A stretch of 64,000 bases of DNA from Flavobacteriaceae bacterium (GCA_002691645.1 NZIP01000010.1:1-64000); one strand, 5' to 3'. Numbered from the stretch's first letter, positions 28,809 to 39,063 are shown. Numbers and translations: made by a program. Notes: generated by a model from the sequence alone, not told the origin.

Positions 28809-30647
28809 TTAAGCGTCCCCTATATTTTGCAGCTCGACTAGGTTGTAATAAACTCCTTTTTTGGAGATAAGCTGCTGGTGATTTCCGTGCTCAACGATTT
28901 TTCCTTGATCAATAACTGCAATTTGATCGGCATTTGCAATGGTAGATAAACGATGTGCGATTACAATGGCTGTTTTCTCTTTCATCAACCTGTTTAATGC
29001 TTCTTGAACTAACTTTTCGCTATTGGTATCTAATGCTGAGGTGGCTTCATCTAAGAGTAAAATAGGGGCGTTTTTCAAAACCGCACGGGCAATAGCCAAT
29101 CGTTGCTTTTGACCTCCAGAGAGTTTACCTCCTGTATCGCCTATATTTGTCTCGTACTGCATTGGGAGTTGAGTGATGAATTCATGGGCATTGGCTACTT
29201 TGGCTGCCTGAATAATTTCTTCTTTGGAATAGTTTTCTGCTTGTCCTAGCGCAATATTGTTAGCCACACTATCATTAAATAAAAGTGGTTCTTGGGTGAC
29301 CACCCCAATTTGTTCTCGAAGTGTTCTTTTGGTATAGTTTTTAATATTTACATTATCGATACTAATGGCACCAGAATTCACATCGTAGAACCTGCAAATC
29401 AAATGACCTATTGTTGATTTACCTCCTCCTGACTGTCCGACTAGCGCAAGAGTTTCACCTTTTTTTAAATCAAAACTCAGATCGTTCAAAACCAAATCTG
29501 TCTCATAAGAGAAATGTACTTTTTTAAATTGAATTTGAGACTGAAAAGCAGGAATGCTATTTTCTGGACCATCTTCAATTTTGTTTTGTTCGTGCAGTAT
29601 CTCTACAATTCGCTCGGCAGATGCCTTTCCTTTTTTGATATTATAGTTGATTGTAGTGATGTTTTTTACAGGATTGATAATGGTGTAAAACAATCCGATA
29701 TAACCCAGAAATTCCTGAGGACTGAGCTGATCATCTCCTTGTAAAACGAGCTTACCACCGTACCAAAGTACAGTAAGAACAACCATTACTCCTAAAAATT
29801 CGCTCATTGGCGCTGCCAAGCCTTTACGTTGTAGCACAGCATTCATGAGTTTTCGAAATCGAGCTGTCGAAGCTTTAAATGTGGCACTGAATCCCGAGTC
29901 AGCATTAAAGGCTTTGATGATTTTGAGTGATGTAAGGCTTTGCTCTAAAAATGAGAGAAATACTCCAGTTTCTTTTTGCGCTTCTAATGATGTAGCTTTT
30001 AGTCTCTTACCTAAACTCGAAATGATAAAACCTGTGATGGGTAAAAACACAAAGACAAATAAGGTTAGATGCGTACTTATGGCAAACATCGAAATCAGTA
30101 CAAAAACAATAGTTAGTGGCTCTCTAGCAAGAGCTTCTAAACTATTGATGATTGAGCCTTCGACTTCTTTGACATCTGAAGTCATCCGTGCTATCAGGTC
30201 GCCTTTATTGTTATTATTAAAATAGTTGAGAGATAGCGATAGCGATTTGATGTAAAGCGCGTCTTGAATGTCCTTGACCATTCCTGTTCTCAAAAACGAG
30301 AGTGCGTAAAGTGCCAAATATCTAAATAGATTTTTAAAGAAGAAAATTACTGCTGATGCTAGAACGATAAATAGTAAGGCTGCCTCAGGTCCGCTTTGAG
30401 TTTCTAACTGGGTAAGGTAAAAACTCAGTAGTTCTTCGATATAGGTTTTTAGATCTCCAATGGAATTGAAATCTGGCTTTGAATATATTTTTTCTTCTGT
30501 ATTGAAAAGAATACCAAGGGTCGGAATAAAAATTAAAATCGAAAGAACGTTGAAAAATGCATAGAAAATGTTGAAAAGCACATTTAAAACTGCGTTTTTC
30601 TTATACTTTATTCCAAATTTTAAAATATGTGACAGACTATGCTCCAC
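28809..30647 (-). CDS. ABC transporter, fused permease and ATPase (MsbA-like)
   Basis: Walker A GQSGGGKST, signature LSGGQKQRLAIARAVLKNAPILLLDEATSALD. Confidence 0.93.
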   Translation of the reverse strand: MEHSLSHILKFGIKYKKNAVLNVLFNIFYAFFNVLSILIFIPTLGILFNTEEKIYSKPDFNSIGDLKTYIEELLSFYLTQLETQSGPEAALLFIVLASAVIFFFKNLFRYLALYALSFLRTGMVKDIQDALYIKSLSLSLNYFNNNNKGDLIARMTSDVKEVEGSIINSLEALAREPLTIVFVLISMFAISTHLTLFVFVFLPITGFIISSLGKRLKATSLEAQKETGVFLSFLEQSLTSLKIIKAFNADSGFSATFKASTARFRKLMNAVLQRKGLAAPMSEFLGVMVVLTVLWYGGKLVLQGDDQLSPQEFLGYIGLFYTIINPVKNITTINYNIKKGKASAERIVEILHEQNKIEDGPENSIPAFQSQIQFKKVHFSYETDLVLNDLSFDLKKGETLALVGQSGGGKSTIGHLICRFYDVNSGAISIDNVNIKNYTKRTLREQIGVVTQEPLLFNDSVANNIALGQAENYSKEEIIQAAKVANAHEFITQLPMQYETNIGDTGGKLSGGQKQRLAIARAVLKNAPILLLDEATSALDTNSEKLVQEALNRLMKEKTAIVIAHRLSTIANADQIAVIDQGKIVEHGNHQQLISKKGVYYNLVELQNIGDA

Positions 30648-30655
30648 GCTTCAAT

Positions 30656-32371
30656 TTAGTTCAATTTAAACTCCGTTAAAATGGTATTTATTTTTGTCTC
30701 AAGCTCTGCTTGTTTTGAAGGGTAATCTTCTCTGCTATTCAAGGAAGTGTTGACACTTATGTAAAACTTTATTTTCGGTTCGGTGCCACTTGGTCTCGCC
30801 GCAACTCTTGATCCATCTTCAGTTTCGAAGATAAAGACTTTAGATTTGGGAAGTGTTATGGCAGTTTTTTCTCCAGAAAATAGATTTGTTTTTTCAGAAG
30901 TGGCATAATCTTCGAAAAACTTCACCTTTGATCCAGCTATGGTGTTAGGCGGAGCTTGTTCGAAGTTCAACATCATTTGCTCAATTTCTTCAGCACCTTT
31001 TTTTCCTTTTTTAGTGATTGAAACAAGTTTTTCTTGATACAATCCATACTTCAAATAACAGTCGATTAAATAATCGAAAAATGAACTTCCATCCGCTTTG
31101 CATTGACTCGCTATTTCACAGGCAAGTAGGGTAGAAGTTACAGCATCCTTATCTCGTACAAAATCTGCGACCATGTAACCATAGCTCTCTTCACCACCAC
31201 CTATTAATTTGAGTTCAGGAAAATCGGTGATCATTTTGCCAATCCATTTGAAACCTGTCAACGAAATTTTACATTCTAGATCATATTTTTTCGCGATTTC
31301 TTGAATCATTGGTGTGGATACAATGGTTGAGGCAATAAACTCATTTCCTTTCATTCCCTTTTGATAGGCTTTTTCGAGTAAAAATTGAGTCATTACAACC
31401 ATTGTTTGGTTACCGTTTAATAAGATCATTTCATTATTAGTGTCTCTAACGGCAATTCCAAGCCTATCGCTGTCAGGATCAGTCCCTATAACAATGTCCG
31501 CCTTAATTTCATCCGCTTTTTTGAGTGCTAGATCAAGGGCTTCGGCTTCTTCTGGATTTGGAGAAACAACGGTTGGAAATGCTCCATTCCCTTTAGGCTC
31601 CGCTTGTTCCTGAATTATAGTAACTTTTTGGTAACCCGCTTTTTGAAGCACTTGTGGAATGGCTGTAATAGAAGTTCCGTGTATTGGAGTAAAGACGATG
31701 CTTAAATCATTTTTTCCTTCAGCATTAAAACTTCCTGCGTTTACCGCAGCTTCAAAAAAAGCTTCGTCGATGTGCTCGTCTATTTTTTGAATTAATTCAT
31801 GTTTTGCACTGAAATTAATTTCGTTAAAGTTCAATTGATTTATGGCACTAATGATTTCTTTATCTTGGGGGGGTACGATTTGCCCTCCTTCGCTGTTGTA
31901 CACCTTGTACCCATTGTATTCGGGTGGGTTATGCGAAGCAGTTAAAACAATACCGATATCACAGTTTAAATGTCTTACTGCAAAAGATAATTCAGGTGTC
32001 GTTCTAAGCGAACTGAAAATGTATACCTTAATGTTATTTGCTGAAAACACCTCTGCCACACATTGTGCAAGGGTATCACTTTGATGTCTACAATCATATG
32101 CAATGATCACAGACAAGGTTTTGTGATCAGAATTTTTGGCGTGTAAATAGTTGCAAATACCTTGCGTGTTTCTTCCGAGTGTATAAGTGTTGATTCGATT
32201 TGTTCCAATACCCATTACACCCCGCATTCCACCCGTACCAAACTCTAAATCCTTGTAAAACAAGTCTTCAAGCTCATGGGGATTAGTGTCTAAAAGGTGC
32301 TGTATTTGGTTTTTTGTGTCATTGTCAAATGTGCTTCCTAGCCATTGCTTGGCATTATCAATGTATGTCAT
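30656..32371 (-). CDS. phosphoglucomutase/phosphomannomutase family protein
   Basis: TASHNPPEYNGYKVY, GTDPDSDRLGIAV, GGGEESYGY, RPSGTEPKIKFY. Confidence 0.94.
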   Translation of the reverse strand: MTYIDNAKQWLGSTFDNDTKNQIQHLLDTNPHELEDLFYKDLEFGTGGMRGVMGIGTNRINTYTLGRNTQGICNYLHAKNSDHKTLSVIIAYDCRHQSDTLAQCVAEVFSANNIKVYIFSSLRTTPELSFAVRHLNCDIGIVLTASHNPPEYNGYKVYNSEGGQIVPPQDKEIISAINQLNFNEINFSAKHELIQKIDEHIDEAFFEAAVNAGSFNAEGKNDLSIVFTPIHGTSITAIPQVLQKAGYQKVTIIQEQAEPKGNGAFPTVVSPNPEEAEALDLALKKADEIKADIVIGTDPDSDRLGIAVRDTNNEMILLNGNQTMVVMTQFLLEKAYQKGMKGNEFIASTIVSTPMIQEIAKKYDLECKISLTGFKWIGKMITDFPELKLIGGGEESYGYMVADFVRDKDAVTSTLLACEIASQCKADGSSFFDYLIDCYLKYGLYQEKLVSITKKGKKGAEEIEQMMLNFEQAPPNTIAGSKVKFFEDYATSEKTNLFSGEKTAITLPKSKVFIFETEDGSRVAARPSGTEPKIKFYISVNTSLNSREDYPSKQAELETKINTILTEFKLN

Positions 32372-33326
32372 TTTTCGGATTGAGATTTAAAAAGGAATTT
32401 ATATGGTAACGTTTTTTGTTTGATTTGTTTCGGCTGATCATCTCAGATATAAAACCGGCTAAGAACAACTGTGTTCCTATTATCATGGAAACCAAGGCTA
32501 TATAAAATTCCGGTCTTTGTGTGATTAATCGCCCTTTAGTATTGATATACAGTTTATCTATTCCCAGATAAAGTGCAAACAAAAACCCTATGAGAAACAC
32601 TAAAGAACCCAATGAGCCGAAAAAATGCATTGGTCTTTTGGCAAATTTGCTAACAAACCAAATGGTAATCAGATCCAAAAAACCATTGATAAATCGATCT
32701 GCACCAAATTTAGTGTAGCCGTATTTTCGAGCTTGATGCTGTACTACCTTTTCCGTAATTCGATCGTAACCTGCGTTTTTAGCCAGTACTGGTATATACC
32801 TGTGCATCTCACCATAGACATCTATGGCTTTGACTACTTCGTTTTTATAAGCTTTTAAGCCACAATTAAAATCGTGGAGTTTAATTCCTGAGGTCTTACG
32901 TGCAGCCCAATTAAAAAGTTTTGAGGGTAAATTTTTTGCAAAAAAGGAGTCGTATCTTTTCTTTTTCCAACCTGAGACTAAATCGTAATTTTCGGTTTGA
33001 ATCATTTTAATCATCTGGGGAATTTCTTCTGGATTGTCTTGAAGGTCAGCATCCATAGTGACAACGACATCACCTTGAGCAATTTGAAATCCTGCGTTCA
33101 GCGCCTGAGATTTGCCGTAGTTTCTTTTAAAACGAATGGCTTTGACAGATGTATTCGATTTAGACAAAGACTCAATTATTTGCCAAGACTCGTCTGTTGA
33201 GCCATCATCGACAAATATGAGTTCATAAGTGTAGGCTTTGGATTCCATTTGAGATACAATCCAGTCGTGTAGTTCATTTAAGGATTCTGCCTCATTTAAT
33301 AAAGGAATTACAAGAGATACATTCAT
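32358..33326 (-). CDS. family 2 glycosyltransferase (DPM1/GtrB-like)
   Basis: SLVIPLLNEAESLNEL, FVDDGSTDESW, VVTMDADLQDNPEEIP; two C-terminal TM segments. Confidence 0.93.
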   Translation of the reverse strand: MNVSLVIPLLNEAESLNELHDWIVSQMESKAYTYELIFVDDGSTDESWQIIESLSKSNTSVKAIRFKRNYGKSQALNAGFQIAQGDVVVTMDADLQDNPEEIPQMIKMIQTENYDLVSGWKKKRYDSFFAKNLPSKLFNWAARKTSGIKLHDFNCGLKAYKNEVVKAIDVYGEMHRYIPVLAKNAGYDRITEKVVQHQARKYGYTKFGADRFINGFLDLITIWFVSKFAKRPMHFFGSLGSLVFLIGFLFALYLGIDKLYINTKGRLITQRPEFYIALVSMIIGTQLFLAGFISEMISRNKSNKKRYHINSFLNLNPKNDIH

Positions 33327-33356
33327 GCTTTGAGCTAAAGTGAAATAGAATTCTAT

Positions 33357-33878
33357 CTATTCTTCTTCATTTTTTTTAAGAATTGCCGCAGGTATGAGTG
33401 ATAGTAAAAAGCTGAAAATGACAGAGCCTAATATGCCTATCCCTGCCTGTATTGCTGGCGTAGAGAATTTTTGAATCATCTCCATTTGCATATCGATTTG
33501 CTCTAATGTCAATTCCGAGTTTTCAATCATATTTTGACGTTGAAATTCCATTGACTTGGCTAAAGTATCAGGGTCGATAAAATTTGTGAGAACCAAATTA
33601 AAAGCGATACTGATAACTGCACTTATTAGACCTACACCAACACCAACCTTTAGGGCCTGACCAAAACTCATAATTCCTTCATTAGCGGTTTTAAATTGAT
33701 ACATACCTATTACAATAAACGCTAACGAGAGTAAAACACTAACTATAACAGCGGAAGTACCTCCCTGATAGTGAAGGTCCATAGTGTATAGAATGAATGA
33801 AAACGCTGAAGCAGCAATTCCTAATAGTAGTCCAAAAGTGAGTGCAAATTTTCCTGTAGTGGCTTGTTTATTATCCAT
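33357..33878 (-). CDS. DUF4199 membrane protein
   Basis: Four-TM layout, FGLLLGIAASAFSF.., next to the glycosyltransferase as in other Flavobacteriia. Confidence 0.75.
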   Translation of the reverse strand: MDNKQATTGKFALTFGLLLGIAASAFSFILYTMDLHYQGGTSAVIVSVLLSLAFIVIGMYQFKTANEGIMSFGQALKVGVGVGLISAVISIAFNLVLTNFIDPDTLAKSMEFQRQNMIENSELTLEQIDMQMEMIQKFSTPAIQAGIGILGSVIFSFLLSLIPAAILKKNEEE

Positions 33879-33925
33879 GATTTTGTTTTTGGTAAAATTA
33901 AAATAATTTCAACGGATAATATCGC

Positions 33926-33955
33926 TTGTTTTAGTTTAAAAAATATTTATCTTTG
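33926..33955 (+). promoter_or_regulatory. Bacteroidota-type promoter of rpmE2
   Basis: TTG (33926-33928), 19-nt spacer, TATCTTTG (33948-33955). Confidence 0.7.
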
Positions 33956-33978
33956 CACACCTTAAAAGAAGACTGGAT

Positions 33979-34233
33979 ATGAAAAATGGTATACATCCAA
34001 CAAATTATAGATTAGTGGCATTCAAAGACATGTCTAATGAGGATGTGTTTATAACAAAGTCAACTGTTGAGACTAAAGAAAATATTGAAATTGAAGGAGT
34101 CGAGTATCCTCTCGTAAAGTTGGAGATTTCTAGAACATCTCATCCTTACTATACAGGTAAGTCTAAGCTTGTAGATACAGCAGGTAGAATTGATAAGTTT
34201 AAGAACAAATACAAGAAGTTTAAAAAAGACTAA
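33979..34233 (+). CDS. rpmE2: 50S ribosomal protein L31 type B
   Basis: [60 protein letters not shown]. Confidence 0.96.
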   Translation: MKNGIHPTNYRLVAFKDMSNEDVFITKSTVETKENIEIEGVEYPLVKLEISRTSHPYYTGKSKLVDTAGRIDKFKNKYKKFKKD

Positions 34234-34257
34234 CTTTTTTACTTTAAAAGATATAGG

Positions 34258-34282
34258 GCACCTCTTGAAAGGTGCTTTTTTT
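34258..34282 (+). terminator. rpmE2 intrinsic terminator
   Basis: gcacct-cttgaa-aggtgc followed by seven Ts. Confidence 0.8.
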
Positions 34283-34295
34283 ATGGCTATTTTTG
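34265..34295 (+). promoter_or_regulatory. candidate promoter of the GlmU-like gene, overlapping the rpmE2 terminator
   Basis: TTG (34265-34267) in the terminator loop, 20-nt spacer, TATTTTTG (34288-34295), 13 nt before ATG 34309. Confidence 0.55.
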
Positions 34296-34308
34296 CCAAA
34301 AAAAGAAA

Positions 34309-35478
34309 ATGACCCTCATCTTATCTGATTTTAATTTTCACGGCTCCTTTTTGCCTTTGACTTTTAATAAGCCCATTGCAGAGCTGAGATTTGGAATACT
34401 TACTGTACGTGAGAGATGGGAAAAAATGACAGGTTTAAAGACTTTCGTGCAGTCTGAGTCGTATTTAGCTGATAAATTTGAATTTGCAGATGAAGCCAAA
34501 GATAAATTAGTTATCAACGCCACGATTTTACCCAATAAATCTTTAGTTGAGCAAATATTGAATTTGAAAGATCAAATGGTCTTGCTGCAAGAGAATCGTA
34601 TTATCGCTTACAGAAGCAAAGATTTCTTGACTTCTTTTGAAGAGTTAACTAGGGTGGTTTGCGATGAACCTGTGATTCAAATCACAAAATCTTGGCATTT
34701 ATTCTCAAAACTTAGAGCTGCTTTTGATATTGATTTTGAATTACTTACGGCCAAAAGAGTAAGCCAAAATTATCACCCTTCTAATACTGTTATAGGAAAT
34801 CATCCTGTTTTTATCGAGCAAGGGGCTCAAGTGTACGCTTCTGTTCTAAACACCCAGCAGGGTCCCATTTATATTGGAAAAAACAGTCAGATTATGGAAG
34901 GTTCATTGCTGAGGGGACCAATAGGTATTGCGCAGGATTCTACTGTTAAGATGGGTGCTAAAATTTACGGCCCATGTTGCTTTGGTCCACAATCTAAAGT
35001 AGGTGGAGAGATTAAAAGTGTCATGTTTTTCGGATACAGCAATAAAGGTCACGATGGTTTTTTAGGTGATTCAGTAATAGGTGAGTGGTGTAATTTGGGA
35101 GCAGATACCAATACATCGAATCTCAAAAATAACTATGCTAAAGTTAAATTGTGGAATTACGAGTCAGAGCGATTTGATCAAACAGATGAACAATTTTTGG
35201 GTTTAATCATGGGTGATCACAGTAAATCTGCAATTAATACGATGTTCAATACAGGTACGGTAATTGGTTTTTCATGCAATATTTACGGTTCAGGCTTTCC
35301 GAGAAATTTCATTCCTAGTTTTAGTTGGGGTGGGAATTTAGGATACTCTGATTTTAAACTAAAAAAGGCTATTGAAGTAGCACGAACTGCTATGGATAGG
35401 CGTGGTGTGGAATTTTCAGAAGAAGATGAGCACTTGTTTGAGAAAATTTACAACTTGGAACAGAAATGGAAGAAGTGA
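34309..35478 (+). CDS. GlmU-like sugar nucleotidyltransferase family protein
   Basis: Left-handed beta-helix hexapeptide pattern (VIGNHPVFIEQGAQVYASVLNTQQGPIYIGKNSQIMEGSLLRGPIGI); N-terminal FNKPIAELRFGILTVRERWEK. Confidence 0.87.
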   Translation: MTLILSDFNFHGSFLPLTFNKPIAELRFGILTVRERWEKMTGLKTFVQSESYLADKFEFADEAKDKLVINATILPNKSLVEQILNLKDQMVLLQENRIIAYRSKDFLTSFEELTRVVCDEPVIQITKSWHLFSKLRAAFDIDFELLTAKRVSQNYHPSNTVIGNHPVFIEQGAQVYASVLNTQQGPIYIGKNSQIMEGSLLRGPIGIAQDSTVKMGAKIYGPCCFGPQSKVGGEIKSVMFFGYSNKGHDGFLGDSVIGEWCNLGADTNTSNLKNNYAKVKLWNYESERFDQTDEQFLGLIMGDHSKSAINTMFNTGTVIGFSCNIYGSGFPRNFIPSFSWGGNLGYSDFKLKKAIEVARTAMDRRGVEFSEEDEHLFEKIYNLEQKWKK

Positions 35479-36800
35479 TGCCAATGAAAAAAGTAGCTTT
35501 TTACACCCTAGGCTGTAAGTTGAATTACTCAGAGACATCCACCTTGTCAAGAAGTGTTCAAGAAAAAGGTTACCAAAAAGTTCCATTCGAATCTAAGGCT
35601 GACGTTTATGTTATAAATACCTGCTCTGTAACAGAAAATGCAGATAAAAAATTTAAAACCATTGCCAAAAAGGCGTATGCTCAAAACAAAGACGCATTTA
35701 TAGTCGCTGTGGGATGTTATGCCCAACTCCAACCTGAAGAACTCGCCGCAGTAGATGGGGTGGATTTAGTTATAGGTGCCAGTGAAAAATTTAATTTAAC
35801 ACAGTTCATAGAAGATTTATTTGATAATGATAAGGAGCTTACAAAAATTCACTCTTGTGAAATTGATGAAGTCAATCAATATCAAGGTAGTTATGCTATA
35901 GGAGACCGCACCAGGGCATTTTTAAAGGTTCAGGACGGATGTGATTATCCTTGCACGTATTGTACGATTCCAATGGCTAGAGGTATTTCAAGAAGTGATA
36001 CTTTAAAAAATGTACTTAAAAATGCAGAGGAAATCGCTCTTGAAAATATTCGTGAAATTGTTTTGACTGGAGTGAATATCGGAGATTATGGTAAAGGAGA
36101 ATTTGGCAATAAGAAACACGAACACACCTTTTTAGAACTTGTTGAAGCTCTTGATGAGTTGCCAAAAATCGCGAGGTATAGAATCTCTTCAATTGAGCCC
36201 AATTTATTGCACAATTCTATTATAAATTTTGTTGCCAAAAGTGAATCTTTCGTTCCTCATTTTCACATACCGTTGCAAAGTGGCAGTGATGAAATTTTGA
36301 AGAAAATGAAACGTAGATATCTCACAAAACTATATACCGATCGCATAACCCAAATAAGACAAGTGATGCCAGAAGCTTGCATTGGAGTTGACGTAATTGT
36401 CGGATTCCCGGGTGAAACCGAGGCTTTATTTAAAGAGACTTATGAATACCTGCAAGAATTAGATATTTCGTATTTACACGTTTTTACCTATTCCGAGCGA
36501 GAAGGTACAGAGGCTCCATTAATGCCTGGAAAGGTAGATATAACGATAAGAAAGAAAAGATCAAAAATGCTTCGAATTTTATCGGCTAAAAAAAGAAGAA
36601 TGTTTTATGAAAAGCATTTGGATTCAAAGAGAGAAGTGCTTTTTGAAAAAGAAATCAAAGACGGATATCTGGTGGGATTCACAGATAATTATATCAAGAT
36701 CAAGCTTCCTTGGAATCCGAAGTATTCAAATGAACTTTGCTGGGTGAGATTAGATTATATCGATGAGGAAGGGTATGTGCGTGTTACTGTAGTTGCTTAG
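35466..36800 (+). CDS. mtaB: tRNA (N6-threonylcarbamoyladenosine(37)-C2)-methylthiotransferase
   Basis: TLGCKLNYSETSTL, QDGCDYPCTYCTIPMARG (radical SAM CxxxCxxC), HIPLQSGSDEILKKMKRRY. Confidence 0.93.
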   Translation: MEEVMPMKKVAFYTLGCKLNYSETSTLSRSVQEKGYQKVPFESKADVYVINTCSVTENADKKFKTIAKKAYAQNKDAFIVAVGCYAQLQPEELAAVDGVDLVIGASEKFNLTQFIEDLFDNDKELTKIHSCEIDEVNQYQGSYAIGDRTRAFLKVQDGCDYPCTYCTIPMARGISRSDTLKNVLKNAEEIALENIREIVLTGVNIGDYGKGEFGNKKHEHTFLELVEALDELPKIARYRISSIEPNLLHNSIINFVAKSESFVPHFHIPLQSGSDEILKKMKRRYLTKLYTDRITQIRQVMPEACIGVDVIVGFPGETEALFKETYEYLQELDISYLHVFTYSEREGTEAPLMPGKVDITIRKKRSKMLRILSAKKRRMFYEKHLDSKREVLFEKEIKDGYLVGFTDNYIKIKLPWNPKYSNELCWVRLDYIDEEGYVRVTVVA

Positions 36801-37093
36801 ATTCTAATACCCACAGGTAATATTTCTTTAAACTTATTTCGGTTTTTTCTTAAAAATTTCGCGACTTGAGGACTTGTTGGAACAACTCTTAGATTTTTTT
36901 CTTGAACGTGTTTTAGAACAGCGGTAATAAAGTCGTCAGCAAGAGTATCGTCCTGAAGGGCTTCAGGAATTACTAATTTGGTCAAAAAAATTTTCTTTTC
37001 TTGGGCAGCGTACTCCATTTTGATTAAATGACCATCAATGTTGATTTCGAATTGACGCAAGAAAACATTGTCAGTGATTTCTAGTAATTCCAT
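36797..37093 (-). CDS. small GNAT-like (COG2388/YidJ-type) N-acetyltransferase
   Basis: ITKLVIPEAL..LADDFITAVLKHVQEKNLRVVPTSPQVAKFLRKN pattern. Confidence 0.75.
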   Translation of the reverse strand: MELLEITDNVFLRQFEINIDGHLIKMEYAAQEKKIFLTKLVIPEALQDDTLADDFITAVLKHVQEKNLRVVPTSPQVAKFLRKNRNKFKEILPVGIRI

Positions 37094-37251
37094 GATTTGT
37101 GTTTGTTAGTTAGAGACGATAAAGATAATGAAAATGGCTAGAGTATTAAAATGTTATTCGTCAGTATTTCAAGTCGTTCAGCATTAAAATTTGAATCTAA
37201 AAATTCACTTGAATAGTTTCAATTCTTTAAAAGTGAATTATTCCAAATCAA

Positions 37252-38184
37252 ATGAAAAACAAATCTCTTTTCTTAGTCCTTGTTAGTCTTATGATACTAG
37301 GTCTATTAATCTTTGCCAAAACACCAGAGACAACTTCTACAATTTTCAAGAGAGTTGCGGATACTTACAAGATACACGGAGTTCAATATCCTGAAGCTAT
37401 TGATTTTGCTGGAGAATCAGTGCCTTTGTACGATGCTGACGTAAGGGAACGTCTAGATAGAGAGTTTTTGGTCAATACGTACTGGCAATCCAATGCGTTA
37501 TTACTCATTAAACGTTCTGAAAAATATTTTCCTATAATCGATTCTATTCTTGAGGCTCATGGGGTTCCTTCAGATTTTAAATACTTAGCCTTAGCTGAAA
37601 GTGGACTTGAAAATGTTGTTTCTCCGGCGGGAGCAGCAGGTTTTTGGCAAATTATGAAAAACACGGCTAGAGAGTATGGACTTAAAGTTAACTATCAAAT
37701 TGATGAGCGTTATCACCTCATTAAGAGTACTGAGACTGCAAGTAAATATTTGAAAAAGTGGTACACTGAATTTGGGAGTTGGACATTGACAGCTGCGGCT
37801 TATAATGTAGGTCCAAATGGTCTGAAAAGAAGATTAGAGGAACAAAAAGTGGAGCGTTATTACGATTTATTACTACCCGACGAAACGAGTCGATATATCT
37901 TTCGCATATTGGCTATTAAAGAGATCGTCTCTAAGCCCGATCAATATGGATTTATTTTAGTTGAGAATGATTATTACAGATACCCTCAAACAAGATGGGT
38001 GGAACTTAAAGAAAGCGTAACAGATTTAAATGAGCTAGCATTAGAATTGAATACAAACTATAAATGGCTAAAAAAACTGAATCCTTGGTTGCGTAAAAAT
38101 AGCCTTGAATTGAGCAAAGGTGAAAGTTTATTCATTAAAGTTCCAAAAGGCACCAATCAAGAAATTACAGAACTCTCGGATTAA
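37252..38184 (+). CDS. lytic transglycosylase (SLT domain, LysM-like C-terminus)
   Basis: KYLALAESGLENVVSPAGAAGFWQIMKNTAREYGL; TAAAYNVGPNGL. Confidence 0.9.
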   Translation: MKNKSLFLVLVSLMILGLLIFAKTPETTSTIFKRVADTYKIHGVQYPEAIDFAGESVPLYDADVRERLDREFLVNTYWQSNALLLIKRSEKYFPIIDSILEAHGVPSDFKYLALAESGLENVVSPAGAAGFWQIMKNTAREYGLKVNYQIDERYHLIKSTETASKYLKKWYTEFGSWTLTAAAYNVGPNGLKRRLEEQKVERYYDLLLPDETSRYIFRILAIKEIVSKPDQYGFILVENDYYRYPQTRWVELKESVTDLNELALELNTNYKWLKKLNPWLRKNSLELSKGESLFIKVPKGTNQEITELSD

Positions 38185-38729
38185 ATGCGTTTTAATTGAG
38201 ATTGAATCAATTTAATTTGTTCTCCCAACATATTGTTTGAATCTAAAGCTTTCGCTTCTTTTAGAAGTGTTGAAGCTTCTCTTTTTCTTCTTTTTTGAAG
38301 TGCGATACCGGCTAAAGATAATTTAGTCATGGCAATATCGTAATCCATGTTTAAACCGAGTTTTAGTGCTTGCTTATAATATTTCTCTGCTTGGGTAAGG
38401 TTTTTTTGTGAAAAAATAATACCATACAAATAATTGTAATAGCCTTGTTGTTTTGTGGTTAGGGCGTTTTGCGGATTCTTAATTTTAACCAACCAGTTTT
38501 CTGTTCCTTCTAAATCCTGTTTTCTCATTTTTAAAAAGGCAAGAAGGATTATTTCATTTCGGTAAAACAAAAAAATAAAAATAGCACTTAAGAAAATCAG
38601 CGCAATTCCATTGCCAATGAGTCCTTCTGTAAAATAAAATACCGCGTAACCAAAAGAGGCTACCGCAAAAAAGAGTTTTATTCTTTTATCGAACATGTCT
38701 GAGCTAATTTTAAATGTAAACCACGTCAA
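38181..38729 (-). CDS. membrane protein with TPR-like C-terminus
   Basis: Two N-terminal TM segments; helical repeat LTQAEKYYKQALKLGLNMDYDIAMTKLSLAGIALQ. Confidence 0.65.
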   Translation of the reverse strand: MTWFTFKISSDMFDKRIKLFFAVASFGYAVFYFTEGLIGNGIALIFLSAIFIFLFYRNEIILLAFLKMRKQDLEGTENWLVKIKNPQNALTTKQQGYYNYLYGIIFSQKNLTQAEKYYKQALKLGLNMDYDIAMTKLSLAGIALQKRRKREASTLLKEAKALDSNNMLGEQIKLIQSQLKRI

Positions 38730-38762
38730 AAGTAAACATTTAAATTCTCTGAAAAAAAGCTT

Positions 38763-38792
38763 TTGTTCTCCCGCAGTTTCGTGTTATATTTG
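38763..38792 (+). promoter_or_regulatory. Bacteroidota-type promoter of rpmH
   Basis: TTG (38763-38765), 19-nt spacer, TATATTTG (38785-38792). Confidence 0.7.
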
Positions 38793-38832
38793 CGGTCAGT
38801 TTAGAAATATCTAATCCGATAAAAAGGTATTT

Positions 38833-38991
38833 ATGAAAAGAACATATCAACCTTCGAAGAGAAAAAGAAGAAACAAGCACGGTTTTAGAGATCGCATGGC
38901 CTCTGCAAATGGAAGAAAAGTATTGGCGAGTCGACGCGCAAAAGGAAGAAAAAAACTTTCGGTATCATCTGAACCAAGACACAAAAAATAA
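38833..38991 (+). CDS. rpmH: 50S ribosomal protein L34
   Basis: [52 protein letters not shown]; 52 aa, missing from the ORF track because of length. Confidence 0.98.
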   Translation: MKRTYQPSKRKRRNKHGFRDRMASANGRKVLASRRAKGRKKLSVSSEPRHKK

Positions 38992-39015
38992 TTAGTTTTA
39001 AAAGTTTTTTTAGTG

Positions 39016-39045
39016 GGTGTTGCTTAAGGTCAACACCTTTTTTTT
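39016..39045 (+). terminator. rpmH intrinsic terminator
   Basis: ggtgttg-cttaaggt-caacacc followed by a T run. Confidence 0.75.
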
Positions 39046-39063
39046 GACTAATCCCCAGAGAAT

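Noticed and set aside
29845-30225. 126-aa plus ORF antisense to the ABC exporter
   Set aside because: Shadow ORF opposite a conserved transporter.
31867-31873. Short poly-G run in the phosphohexomutase gene as a phase-variable tract
   Set aside because: Only seven Gs and the reading frame is intact; too short to claim phase variation.
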